Source: Pseudarthrobacter sp. NIBRBAC000502772
Lineage (GTDB): Bacteria; Actinomycetota; Actinomycetes; Actinomycetales; Micrococcaceae
NCBI RefSeq assembly: GCF_006517235.1
Contig: NZ_CP041188.1
Location: forward strand, 3,100,001 to 3,164,000
Reading direction: 5' to 3'
Length of the DNA: 64,000 nucleotides
Positions 18,924-32,114 of this stretch are shown here, piece by piece (within the stretch, counting starts at the first letter, position 1; every line of letters begins with the position of its first letter). Both the position numbers and the translations under genes were made by a program. The notes under the pieces were generated by a model that saw nothing but the letters and a program-made list of their open reading frames with translations, searched no databases and was not told the origin of the DNA.

Positions 18924-19996
18924 AGATAGTCATCGATGCACGATTCACCCGGACCGATCATCACGACGGCATCAGCCGTTACGGGGCCAGCCTCATCGCC
19001 GCCACGGCAAAGGTGGCCGACGTCTCCATGCTTATCAGCGACACGCGCCAACTGGCGCTGCTCCCGGATGTTCCGTACACGCTGATCAACAGTCCGCTGT
19101 CCCCGCTGGAGCTGTTCGTGGCCCGCAGGATCAACCCGCTCGGCGCCGATGTTGTGGTGTGCCCCATGCAGACCATGGGCAGCTGGGGGCGCAAGTACGG
19201 CCTGGTCCTGACCCTGCACGACCTCATCTACTACGAGCACCCCGCTCCCCCGGGATTCCTGCCGGCGCCCGTCCGCGTGCTCTGGCGGCTCTACCACAAG
19301 GCATTCTGGCCGCAGCGCGTCCTCCTCAACCGGGCGGACACCGTTGCCACCATCAGCCGGACCACGGAAGCGCTGATGGCCAAGTACCGGCTCACCAAGA
19401 GGCCCGTGCGGATCATCAGCAACGCCCCGCAGCCCGCCCAGGAATCGCGTGATCCCGCCGCCGGGGCGGACCATTCGCTGGTGTACATGGGCTCGTTTAT
19501 GCCCTACAAAAACGTTGAAACAATGGTGGCTGGCATGTCCGAGCTGCCAGATTTCACCCTGCACCTGCTGAGCAGGATCACCGCCGAGCGCCGGGCCGAG
19601 CTGGAGATCATGGTGCCGCCGGGTGCCACAGTGGTCTTCCACAACGGGGTCACCGATGACGAATATGCCGTCCTGCTCAAGCGCGCCACCGCACTGGTGA
19701 GCCTCTCCCGCGCCGAAGGCTACGGTCTTCCGCTGGTGGAGGCCATGGCCCTCGGCACGCCGGTCATCGCCAGCGACATCCCGATTTTCCGCGAGGTGGG
19801 CGGCGACGCGGCAACCTACGTTGATCCCGCATCCCCGGCAGAGTTCGCCGCGGCCGTGCAGAAACTGCGGGACGACGCCCACTGGCAACAGGTGTCCCGG
19901 CGTTCCGTGGCACGTGCGCAGGGGTTCAGCTGGGACGAATCCGCGCAGCAGCTGGTGGACGTGGCCCACGACATCATGGCGCGGCGCAGCCGCTGA
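18920..19996 (+). CDS. Glycosyltransferase family 4 (GT-B fold)
   Basis: A 358-residue cytosolic or membrane-peripheral retaining glycosyltransferase. The N-terminal acceptor domain opens with IVIDARFTRTDHHDGISRY, a loop common to GT4 mannosyl/rhamnosyl-type enzymes; LVYMGSFMPYKN begins the donor domain; and RAEGYGLPLVEAMALGTPVI contains the E-x7-E nucleotide-sugar motif. The GTG start overlaps the hydrolase stop (GTGA). No polymerase, flippase or second transferase is nearby, so this looks like a single glycosylation step, perhaps of a lipid or a small molecule. The partner relation with the hydrolase is inferred from the overlap only. Confidence 0.88.
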   Translation: MKIVIDARFTRTDHHDGISRYGASLIAATAKVADVSMLISDTRQLALLPDVPYTLINSPLSPLELFVARRINPLGADVVVCPMQTMGSWGRKYGLVLTLHDLIYYEHPAPPGFLPAPVRVLWRLYHKAFWPQRVLLNRADTVATISRTTEALMAKYRLTKRPVRIISNAPQPAQESRDPAAGADHSLVYMGSFMPYKNVETMVAGMSELPDFTLHLLSRITAERRAELEIMVPPGATVVFHNGVTDDEYAVLLKRATALVSLSRAEGYGLPLVEAMALGTPVIASDIPIFREVGGDAATYVDPASPAEFAAAVQKLRDDAHWQQVSRRSVARAQGFSWDESAQQLVDVAHDIMARRSR

Positions 19997-20018
19997 CTGA
20001 TGCCGGCAGAGGAAGCCG

Positions 20019-22172
20019 CTAGAGGACGTCCACGCCGTCCAGCCTGACCTGGACCGGTTCCGTGGTCCTCTTGGCGGCGGCCGCAGCCTTCGTTGCACGT
20101 AACACCCGGGTGACAGTGGCTGCCTGCCCGTATGCGAAGAACAGCAGGGTCCGGGCGTCCTCCCCGGCCCCCTGGGCACCTCCGGCTCCCCCGGCGGCCG
20201 CTGGACCGGTGAGGACCAGCGGAGCCGGTCCTGCGGTCCGCAGCGTCACGCCGGCGGCGGCCAGCTCCTTCTCCACGGTCCCGGAAAAATGTACGACGGC
20301 GGCCCGGGGGCCGGTGACCGAGGCAATCCTGACCGCCGGCGGCAGCTGGAGTTCCATCCGGAGTTCCAGCTCGCGCCGGGCGTACCCGGCCGGATCCCAC
20401 CGCAGCAGCGCGCCAACAGCAACACTTTCCGTCGCGGTGATGACCACCAGTCCGCCGTCGGACGCCGGGCGCACCAAAGCCGCGGCGTTGAACCAACGGC
20501 GCACAGTGTCTTCCCCGGCGCGGAGGTTCTCCCGGCGGAGCAGGGAGTCGCCGTCGAGGAGCAGCGCCGCTGCGTAACCGCCTTCCGCCACGGGCTCGGC
20601 CCCGACGGTGGCCACCACCAAGGCCTTGGCGCTGCCAACGCCGGCCTTGATGTTGCCGCCCGAGGACGTAATGACGGTTTTTCCGGGAAATGCCCTGCCC
20701 AGCTCTTCGGCTGTGCGCAGGACGCCTGTGGCGCCCTTACGGAGCTTGTGCCCCGCGCAATGGGCACACTGCCACTCCGGTGCCGGCGTGGAGCACCAGC
20801 GGCACTGCGGGACCGCGGAGCTGCCGCTGGCTCCGGCCAGGGCAAGGGGACCCTGGCAGGCCTGGCAGCGGGCGGGTTCGCGGCACGTCTCACAGACGAG
20901 CGACGGCGCGTAGCCGGCGCGGGCCACCTGCACCAGGACGGGCCCACGTTCCAGCCCGTCCTTGGCAGCCCGCCACGCGGCACCGGGAAGCCGCGCAACC
21001 AGCGCTAGGGGGTCGCGTTCCTGTTCGAAGCTGTCCGCAGTGTTCAGCACCCGGGGCACGGTCCGTCGTGCGAACGCCCGATCGGCCTCAACGGGCATGG
21101 CCCAGCCGGCCTCCACCAGCCGCTGGAGTTCCGTGCTCCTGGAATGACCGGCCATGAGGCACGCTGTGCCTTCCTGGTCCGCGCGCAGCAGCAGCACGTC
21201 GCGGGCATGGGCGTACGGTGCACGCTGTTCGATGTGGAGGTCGTCGCCGTCGTCCCAGCAGGCAACCAGGCCCAGATCCCGGACCGGGGCAAACGCTGCC
21301 GAGCGCGTGCCGATGGCTACGCGCGCGGACCCGGCAAGGAGGCGCAGGAAGTTCCGGTAGCGGGGGGTGGGGCCGTCGTCGGACGTCAGCCGGGCGATAT
21401 CGTCGGCGGGCAGCACCGCCAGGAGCGCCTTTTCCAGCTGGTCCAGGTCCCGGTAGTCCGGCACCACCACCACGGCGCCGCGGCCGGAGGCACGGACTGC
21501 TGCCACGGCCGTTGCCAGCAGATGCGGCCAAGCTGCCGGGCCGAATCCCTGGAGCGGGTTGAAGACCGCCCGTGGGGATCCGCCGTCCCTCAGGTGGCGG
21601 ACAAATGCCGGGCCGTTGCGGTAACCGGCCCAGTCTGCTTCTATCCCGTCAGGGACGTCCTGGCCGGTCAAAGCCCCGGCGTCGGCCGGCGGTTCCGGTG
21701 ACGCAGGCTCTGCTGCCGGCACCGAGAGGAAGTCCTTCTCGAGCCTCGCCATGCGCGGAGGCACCGCGACGCGAAGGACGTCACTGACCGTGCCCGCATA
21801 CCGGGCCGCGACGGCGGACACCAGGTCCCGGACAGCCGGCGTCAGGACGACGACGGGAGAGACCACCTTCTGCAGGGGCACCAGGGTGTGGCCGGCGTCG
21901 GATTCTTCAGTCCGTTCAATGATGATCCCGGACAGGTCCTGGCCGTTGAAGCTGACCTTTACCCGGACGCCGGCCTGTGCGGCCCCGTCCAGTTCGGCCG
22001 GCACGCTGTAGTCGAAAGGCCGGTCCAGATGCGGCAGCGGCGTCTCCACGAGGACCCTGGCCACCGGAAGGTGCGCGGCCAGCGGGGGCCCGGACGGCCT
22101 GGCCTTCGCCGGGAAGCCCTGCAGCAGCGACAACTGGACGGCGCCGGGAGGGACAGACTCATCAGAGGCCAT
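20019..22172 (-). CDS. priA: Primosomal protein N' (PriA), degenerate helicase form
   Basis: A 717-residue replication-restart protein. The N-terminal 3'-DNA-binding domain is recognisable (VLVETPLPHLDRPFDYSVP), as is the helicase lobe segment VAIGTRSAAFAPV. Four Cys-x-x-Cys pairs (CETC, CQAC, CRWC, CAHC) form the two zinc sites. The ATPase motifs are degraded: in place of the Walker A G-x-x-x-x-GK-T there is LQGFGPAAW, and the DEEH box reads CWDDGDD. Actinobacterial PriA proteins are known to be degenerate in this way and probably act as DNA- and primosome-binding factors without helicase activity. The gene is last in the run, 11 bases after metK. Confidence 0.92.
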   Translation of the reverse strand: MASDESVPPGAVQLSLLQGFPAKARPSGPPLAAHLPVARVLVETPLPHLDRPFDYSVPAELDGAAQAGVRVKVSFNGQDLSGIIIERTEESDAGHTLVPLQKVVSPVVVLTPAVRDLVSAVAARYAGTVSDVLRVAVPPRMARLEKDFLSVPAAEPASPEPPADAGALTGQDVPDGIEADWAGYRNGPAFVRHLRDGGSPRAVFNPLQGFGPAAWPHLLATAVAAVRASGRGAVVVVPDYRDLDQLEKALLAVLPADDIARLTSDDGPTPRYRNFLRLLAGSARVAIGTRSAAFAPVRDLGLVACWDDGDDLHIEQRAPYAHARDVLLLRADQEGTACLMAGHSRSTELQRLVEAGWAMPVEADRAFARRTVPRVLNTADSFEQERDPLALVARLPGAAWRAAKDGLERGPVLVQVARAGYAPSLVCETCREPARCQACQGPLALAGASGSSAVPQCRWCSTPAPEWQCAHCAGHKLRKGATGVLRTAEELGRAFPGKTVITSSGGNIKAGVGSAKALVVATVGAEPVAEGGYAAALLLDGDSLLRRENLRAGEDTVRRWFNAAALVRPASDGGLVVITATESVAVGALLRWDPAGYARRELELRMELQLPPAVRIASVTGPRAAVVHFSGTVEKELAAAGVTLRTAGPAPLVLTGPAAAGGAGGAQGAGEDARTLLFFAYGQAATVTRVLRATKAAAAAKRTTEPVQVRLDGVDVL

Positions 22173-22183
22173 GGCGGACTGGC

Positions 22184-23419
<1,236 letters not shown>

Positions 23420-23497
23420 TCAACTACCTTACTGGTTGGGAATCGGACGTCCGGCGGCGTGTGTCCCCGTGCTAAGGAAACGGTGCGTGGCTTTCGG

Positions 23498-24748
23498 TCA
23501 GGCGCGTGGCGAAACGTGGTTCAGCTCATAGCCGACCCGCGTGATGACGGCGGCCGAAACCTCTGTTTTGGTACCGGCGGCCAGTTGTGGTTCGGCGCCG
23601 GAGCGGGCAAGGATGACTACCGAGTTGCTGTCCTGGCCAAAAACCTTGTCCGATCCCACATGATTGACCACCAGGAGATCGCAGCCCTTGCGCTTGAGCT
23701 TTGCCTCCGCGTAGGTCAGGACGTCGCCCTGGCCGTCACCGGTCTCTGCTGCGAAGCCCACAATCAGCTGGCTCCGGCGGCTGGCTTGGTTTTCGGGAGC
23801 GTGGTCCCGGACCTCGACCAGTTCGTGGAGGATGTCCGGGTTTCGGACCAGGGAAATGACGGGGTCCGCGGTGTCATCACGTTTCTTGATCTTGGTGCCG
23901 GAGATCTCGGCGGGGCGGAAGTCCGCCACGGCCGCAGCCATGATCACGACGTCGGAATCCGCCGCGGCTGCCAGCATGGCCTCGCGCAACTCCAGCGCGG
24001 TCTCAACGGTCACGACGGCCACCCCTGCCGGCGCCGGGACCTCCATATGGGCGGCGATGAGGCGGACCGTGGCACCCGCGTTGCGGGCGGCGACGGCCAG
24101 CGCCACGCCCTGCTTACCGGAGGACCGGTTGCCCAGGAAACGGACGGGGTCCAGCGGTTCCCGCGTTCCGCCTGCACTGACTGTGACGGTCCGCCCGGCC
24201 AGCGGAAGCTGGTAATCGGACTGGCCTTGGGCGAGTGCCATGGCGGCGTCGAAGATGGCTTCGGGCTCAGGCAGGCGGCCCGGACCGGAGTCGGTGCCGG
24301 TGAGCCGGCCGCTGGCCGGTTCCAGGACGGCCACGCCCCTGCTCCGCAGCGTTTCAACGTTGGCGCGGGTGGCGGCGTGCTGCCACATCTCCGTGTGCAT
24401 GGCGGGGGCAAAGAGTACCGGGCCGCTGGCCATAAGCAGCGTGTTGGTGAGGAGGTCATTGGCTTGTCCGGTGGCCGCCCGAGCCAAAAGATCGGCCGTC
24501 GCGGGCGCCACCACAATGAGGTCGGCCTCATGGCCGAGCCTGACGTGGTTGACCTGGTGCACGTCGTCGAAGACGCTGTTGCTGACCGGGTTCCCGGACA
24601 GGGCCTCCCACGTGGCGACACCCACAAAGCGGGTGGCTGCCTCGGTGGGAATCACCGTGACATTGTGGCCGGCTTCAGTAAAAAGCCGGAGGAGCGATGC
24701 GACCTTGTAGGCCGCAATCCCTCCCCCGACTCCGAGGACTATGCGCAC
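23498..24748 (-). CDS. coaBC: Bifunctional phosphopantothenoylcysteine decarboxylase/synthetase
   Basis: Carries out two consecutive CoA-synthesis steps: CTP-dependent ligation of cysteine to phosphopantothenate (CoaB, C-terminal half) and FMN-dependent decarboxylation (CoaC, N-terminal half). The 416 residues begin with VLGVGGGIAAYK, followed by the flavin/substrate segment VAPATADLLARAA and PAMHTEMW, which corresponds to the P-x-M-x-x-x-MW motif of CoaC. The CoaB half starts at TVSAGGTREPLDPVRFLGN and has the KIKK motif (TKIKKRDD). The GTG start has a strong GGAGG site upstream. Confidence 0.95.
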   Translation of the reverse strand: MRIVLGVGGGIAAYKVASLLRLFTEAGHNVTVIPTEAATRFVGVATWEALSGNPVSNSVFDDVHQVNHVRLGHEADLIVVAPATADLLARAATGQANDLLTNTLLMASGPVLFAPAMHTEMWQHAATRANVETLRSRGVAVLEPASGRLTGTDSGPGRLPEPEAIFDAAMALAQGQSDYQLPLAGRTVTVSAGGTREPLDPVRFLGNRSSGKQGVALAVAARNAGATVRLIAAHMEVPAPAGVAVVTVETALELREAMLAAAADSDVVIMAAAVADFRPAEISGTKIKKRDDTADPVISLVRNPDILHELVEVRDHAPENQASRRSQLIVGFAAETGDGQGDVLTYAEAKLKRKGCDLLVVNHVGSDKVFGQDSNSVVILARSGAEPQLAAGTKTEVSAAVITRVGYELNHVSPRA

Positions 24749-24777
24749 GTGACCTCCGTCAACAGGGCAGTCTGAAC

Positions 24778-25038
24778 TTACTCTGCGGCTTCGATCGGCG
24801 TGGAAACGAGCTTGCCTTCGTTGATTTCGCGCAGGGCGATGGACAGCGACTTCTCGTTCAGCTTGGTGTCGACCAGGGGGCCGACGTACTCGAACAGGCC
24901 CTCGTGCAGCTGGGCGTAGTAAGCGTTGATCTGACGTGCACGCTTGGCACCGAAGATCACCAGGCCGTACTTGGAATCAGCTGCCTTAAGCAGTGAGTCG
25001 ATCGGCGGGTTGATGATGCCTTCAAGGTTCGTGGACAC
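24778..25038 (-). CDS. rpoZ: RNA polymerase omega subunit
   Basis: An 86-residue assembly and stability subunit of RNA polymerase that wraps the C-terminus of beta-prime. It has the typical actinobacterial omega sequence: [30 protein letters not shown] spans the core fold, here read as PPIDSLL then SKYGLV and KRARQIN, and the tail [13 protein letters not shown] closes it. The GTG start has GGAG a few bases upstream. It lies between gmk and coaBC, the common order in actinobacteria. Confidence 0.95.
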   Translation of the reverse strand: MSTNLEGIINPPIDSLLKAADSKYGLVIFGAKRARQINAYYAQLHEGLFEYVGPLVDTKLNEKSLSIALREINEGKLVSTPIEAAE

Positions 25039-25077
25039 GAATTCTCCAAATTCTAACGGGCTGGCTGCTACCGGCTA

Positions 25078-25650
25078 CTAGTGCGGGTGCGGGGTCAGCC
25101 CCATGAGTGAAACAAGCTCGTCCGCTGCCCGGCGAACGTCATCATTGATGACGGTGTGGTTAAACTCCGGTTCAGCGGCAAGTTCCAGTTTAGCTGTTTC
25201 CAGCCGCTGCTGCTGCTCCTGCTCGGTTTCCGTGCCGCGACCCACCAGTCGGCGGACCATTTCGTCCCAGCTGGGCGGCGCCAGGAACACAAACTGGGCG
25301 TCAGGAACGGCCTGCTTGACCTGGCGCGCACCCTGCAGATCGATCTCCAGCAGGACGGACCTGCCGGCCGCGATGGCCTGGTCCACGGAACTCCGCAGCG
25401 TGCCGTAGGTGTTCTGGCCGTGGACTACGGCCCATTCCAGGAACTCGCCGGCCGCAACGAGCGACTCGAACTCTTCCTTGGACTTGAAGAAGTAGTGGAC
25501 GCCATCCTGCTCACCGGGCCGCGGAGCACGGGTGGTGGCCGATACGGAAAGCCAGACTTCGGGGTAGTTATCCCGGATGTAGGTGGACACGGTGCCTTTG
25601 CCAACAGCCGTCGGACCTGCGAGGACTGTCAGTCCCGGTTTCTTGCTCAC
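25078..25650 (-). CDS. gmk: Guanylate kinase
   Basis: Phosphorylates GMP to GDP in the cytosol. The 190-residue length is standard. The P-loop is GPTAVGKGTVS near residue 12, the GMP-binding loop is SVSATTRAPRPGEQDGVHYFF, and EIDLQGARQVK follows. The GTG start has AAAGGA upstream. It sits between mihF and rpoZ. Confidence 0.96.
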   Translation of the reverse strand: MSKKPGLTVLAGPTAVGKGTVSTYIRDNYPEVWLSVSATTRAPRPGEQDGVHYFFKSKEEFESLVAAGEFLEWAVVHGQNTYGTLRSSVDQAIAAGRSVLLEIDLQGARQVKQAVPDAQFVFLAPPSWDEMVRRLVGRGTETEQEQQQRLETAKLELAAEPEFNHTVINDDVRRAADELVSLMGLTPHPH

Positions 25651-25698
25651 GTATTCCTTTGCGGCGGAGTTTGGGTTCGGGCGCCTCTAGGAAACGCC

Positions 25699-26016
25699 CT
25701 ATTTCTCGTCTATAAAATCTACCAGCGCCTGGCGCTGGTGAATGCCCAGCCCGCGGAGACGGCGGGAGGCCGCTATGCCCAACTGCTCCATAATGGCTGC
25801 AGCCCTGACTTTTCCGATGCCCGGCAGGGCCTCCAACAGCTCCACCACCCGCATCCGGGCCAGGGCGTCATCCGCGGCGGCGGCACCGATAAGGTCCGCT
25901 GCCGACGTCTTGCCGTTTTTGAGGCGCTCTTTGGCGGCCGCCCTGGCGGCCCGCGCGGCGGCCGCCTTGTTCAGGGCCGCCGCGCGTTCCGAAGGAGATA
26001 AGGGTCGCAGGCTCAT
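25699..26016 (-). CDS. mihF: Integration host factor, actinobacterial type
   Basis: A small DNA-binding, nucleoid-associated protein unrelated to E. coli IHF; in mycobacteria it is essential and assists phage integration and chromosome compaction. The N-terminal half is a long Ala/Lys/Arg helix (AAALNKAAAARAARAAAKERL) and the C-terminal half carries a helix-two-turn-helix with a helix-hairpin-helix-like GIGKVRAAAIMEQLGI segment. I chose the ATG that gives MSLRPLSPSER (105 residues), matching family length; an ATG seven codons upstream at 26037 is possible, and neither has a clear ribosome binding site. It lies between pyrF and gmk, the usual position in actinobacteria. Confidence 0.93.
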   Translation of the reverse strand: MSLRPLSPSERAAALNKAAAARAARAAAKERLKNGKTSAADLIGAAAADDALARMRVVELLEALPGIGKVRAAAIMEQLGIAASRRLRGLGIHQRQALVDFIDEK

Positions 26017-26125
26017 GGAGGACACCCCCGGATTCATCGGCTGAGTCCAAGGCGACCGCCAGTGGACTTGTCCTGAAACCTACCCCTTGGTGGGCGGTGA
26101 ATCAATGGATGCCAGCTTCGGGCCG

Positions 26126-26987
26126 CTATTCGCCGCGGAGGCCCTCCAGCGTGCGCAACGCAGCATCACGGAGACCCCGGGTCCCTGGACCGGCAGCCAG
26201 GATATCCCGGCTGGACGTCCCCAGGACCTGCGGGTACGCCGCCCCGAAGGTCCGGCGCAGGTCTGCCGGTGTGGCACCCTGGGCGCCCAGTCCCGGGGCC
26301 AGGATAGGTCCGCGGACCGCCGGGAGGTCCAGGTGCAGGTCAGTCAACGCTGACCCCACAGTGGCGCCGACAACGAGTCCAACGGACCCCAGGCCGCCGG
26401 CATAACGGCTGTTCTCGGCCGCTGCCGCCTCGACGATCCGCCGGGCCACGGAGTCTGCTCCGCCCACATGCTGCACGGAAGCCCCCTCCGGGTTGGAGGT
26501 CAACGCCAGGACAAATACGCCCCGGCCGTAGTCCGCCGCCAGGTCAAGGGCAGGGCGGAGCGACTCAAACCCCAGGTACGGGCTGAGGGTCACGGAGTCG
26601 GCTGCCAGGGACGAGCCGTCCCGCAGCCAGGCGTCCGCGTAGGCAGCCATCGTGGAGCCGATATCGCCCCGCTTGGCGTCAGCAATGGTGAGGACCTGCG
26701 CCTGCGTTGCCGCGGCCAGCACTTCCTCAAGGACTGCCATCCCGGCCGAACCGTGGCGCTCGTAGAGCGCCACCTGCGGCTTCACCGCGGCAGCGAGCGA
26801 ACCGACGGCCTCCAGGACCGTCAGCGAAAACCGCCTCAGCCCTGCGGCGTCGTCGGCCAGTCCCCAGTCCTTCAGGAGTGCCGGGTGCGGGTCAATGCCC
26901 ACGCACAGCGGCCCGCGGGCCGCCATGGCCGCCCCGAGCCGGGAGCCGAAGGACTCCCGGGCGGGGCCTGATGATGTGGAGGCGGCC

Positions 26988-26995
<8 letters not shown>
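26126..26995 (-). CDS. pyrF: Orotidine 5'-phosphate decarboxylase
   Basis: Last step of UMP synthesis, decarboxylating OMP. The 289-residue protein belongs to the longer bacterial subfamily found in actinobacteria: [16 protein letters not shown] at the N-terminus and [14 protein letters not shown] with the catalytic Lys-Asp pair. The C-terminus has [14 protein letters not shown] chose the ATG at 26993-26995, which overlaps the carB stop by 8 bases; the longer reading frame lies inside carB. Translational coupling with carB is likely. Confidence 0.95.
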
Positions 26996-30331
<3,336 letters not shown>

Positions 30332-30332
<1 letters not shown>

Positions 30333-31594
30333 TACTTCTTGTCCTCAGTCTTGGAATCGGTGGTGTTCTCGGCGCCGGTTTTGGTGACGGCCATCAGGTC
30401 GATGAAACGGTCGAACAGGTAGGCGGCGTCGTGCGGGCCGGCTGCGGCTTCCGGGTGGTACTGCACCGAGAAGGCCGGGATGTCCAGGCACGCGAGGCCT
30501 TCAACGACGTCGTCGTTGAGGCTGATGTGGCTGACCTCAACGCGGCCGTAGCGCGCCTCGGGAGCCTGCGTGGCGCCGTCGAGCGGTGCGTCGACAGCGA
30601 AGCCGTGGTTCTGCGAGGTGATCTCCACCTTGCCGGTGCGGCGGTCCAGGACGGGCTGGTTGATGCCGCGGTGGCCGTAGCGGAGCTTGTAGGTGCCGAA
30701 GCCCAGGGCGCGTCCCAGGATCTGGTTGCCGAAGCAGATGCCGAAGTACGGCAGCTTCTCATCCAGGACGGAGCGCAGCAGCTTGACCTGGGCGTCTGCC
30801 GTGGCAGGGTCGCCGGGGCCGTTGGACATAAAGAAGCCGTCCGGGTTGACGGCCTTGACGTCCTCGAGGGTGGAGGTTGCCGGCAGGACATGGACGCGGA
30901 CGCCGCGCTCGGCGAAGCGGATGGGGGTCATGGCCTTGATGCCGAGGTCGATCGCGGCAATGCTGAAGCGCGGTTCGCCGTCCCAGCCGTGGTCCTTGGG
31001 GTCCACCACATAGGCTTCGCTGACGCTGACTTCCTCGGCCAGGCGGGCGCCTTCCATCGGGGCGCTGGCCAGGACCGCGTCAAGGAGTTCCTTGTCCGTG
31101 GCCTTGGCGGCCTCACCCGAGAAGATGCCGGCGCGCATGGTCTTGTGCTCGCGCAGGTGGCGGGTAATGGCGCGGGTGTCCACGCCCTGGATGCCAACAA
31201 TCCCCTGCTCGATGAGTTCCTCGTCCAGGGAGCGTTCAGAGCGCCAGTTGGACGGGCGGCGGGCGGCATCGCGGACGATGTAGCCGGCCACCCAGATGCG
31301 GCGGGACTCGGCGTCCTCGCTGTTCACACCGGTGTTGCCGATGTGCGGCGCGGTCTGCACCACCAGCTGGCGGGCGTAAGAGGGATCGGTGATGGTTTCC
31401 TGGTAGCCGGTCATGCCGGTGGCGAACACTGCCTCGCCCAGGGCAGTGCCCTGCGCGCCGTAGCTGCTGCCGCGGAACATGCGGCCGTCCTCCAGGACGA
31501 ATACCGCCGGGGTGGTAACTGTGGTGGAAAGGGCTGCTGGTGCCGCAGCCTCTGCTTTTGCTGTCGCTGTTTCTGTCACTGTCTTACTTTCCAC
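30332..31594 (-). CDS. carA: Carbamoyl-phosphate synthase, small (glutaminase) subunit
   Basis: Hydrolyses glutamine and channels ammonia to CarB. The 420-residue protein has the N-terminal small-subunit domain ([17 protein letters not shown]) and a class I glutamine amidotransferase domain with the nucleophile in [14 protein letters not shown] and the His-Glu pair in [13 protein letters not shown]. An Ala/Thr-rich N-terminal extension of about 25 residues precedes the domain. The start is taken as GTG (31592-31594), which overlaps the end of the upstream PH-domain gene by 11 bases; no strong ribosome binding site is visible, so a GTG a few codons later remains possible. Confidence 0.95.
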
Positions 31595-32114
31595 TCTGGG
31601 GATCCTGGGAATGTTCCTGGGGGGCGGCGGCGATCAATTGCTGAAGGGAGTCATAGAGGGCGTCCTTGTCGGCGGCCCGGCGGGTCCGGAAGCCCGTGTC
31701 GAGTTCGTGGGTCCCGAGGTCCCAGGTGAGGACCAGGAGGCCGTCCTTTTCAACGAACTTGCCGGCCATTCCGCTTTCCTGCCGGACGGCGGTGAGGCTT
31801 CCTGCCGGGATGTAGAGCGCCGGGGCACCGGTTCTGTCGAAGAGGACGCCGTGCGGGTACACGCTGAGGACGGCATTGGTCCGGATGCCAAGCCTGTGTA
31901 CCGCGATGCGGTCCAGCCAGTCTCCGGCGGTGGTGGACGCAACGTACTGGCCGTCCGCCCCGGCGAGCGGCACCCCGGGCGCCTCTGGCACGTCGGGCAA
32001 CCGGCCGACGTCGGCCTGCCGCCTGAGTCGGTTGCGCCAGCCTGCCCAGATCATCACCAGGACGACGGCGATGAGCGCGGCCGTGATGAGGCCGGTGAGT
32101 AGTTTGGTGTCCAT
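31584..32114 (-). CDS. Membrane-anchored PH-like domain protein in the pyr operon
   Basis: A 176-residue protein with one N-terminal membrane helix ([21 protein letters not shown] region, residues 5-24), a basic stop-transfer segment RNRLRRQ, and a cytoplasmic domain predicted to be beta-rich ([29 protein letters not shown]). I recognise it as the PH-like membrane protein that actinobacteria often keep between pyrC and carA. Its start overlaps the pyrC stop and its end overlaps carA, so it is fully embedded in the operon. No function is known; a membrane tether or regulator of the pathway is only a guess. Confidence 0.8.
   Translation of the reverse strand: MDTKLLTGLITAALIAVVLVMIWAGWRNRLRRQADVGRLPDVPEAPGVPLAGADGQYVASTTAGDWLDRIAVHRLGIRTNAVLSVYPHGVLFDRTGAPALYIPAGSLTAVRQESGMAGKFVEKDGLLVLTWDLGTHELDTGFRTRRAADKDALYDSLQQLIAAAPQEHSQDPQSGK

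Noticed and set aside
23420..23497. SAM riboswitch before metK
   Set aside because: The 78-base gap to coaBC is too short and shows no SAM-I, SAM-II or SAM-IV-like helices by eye.
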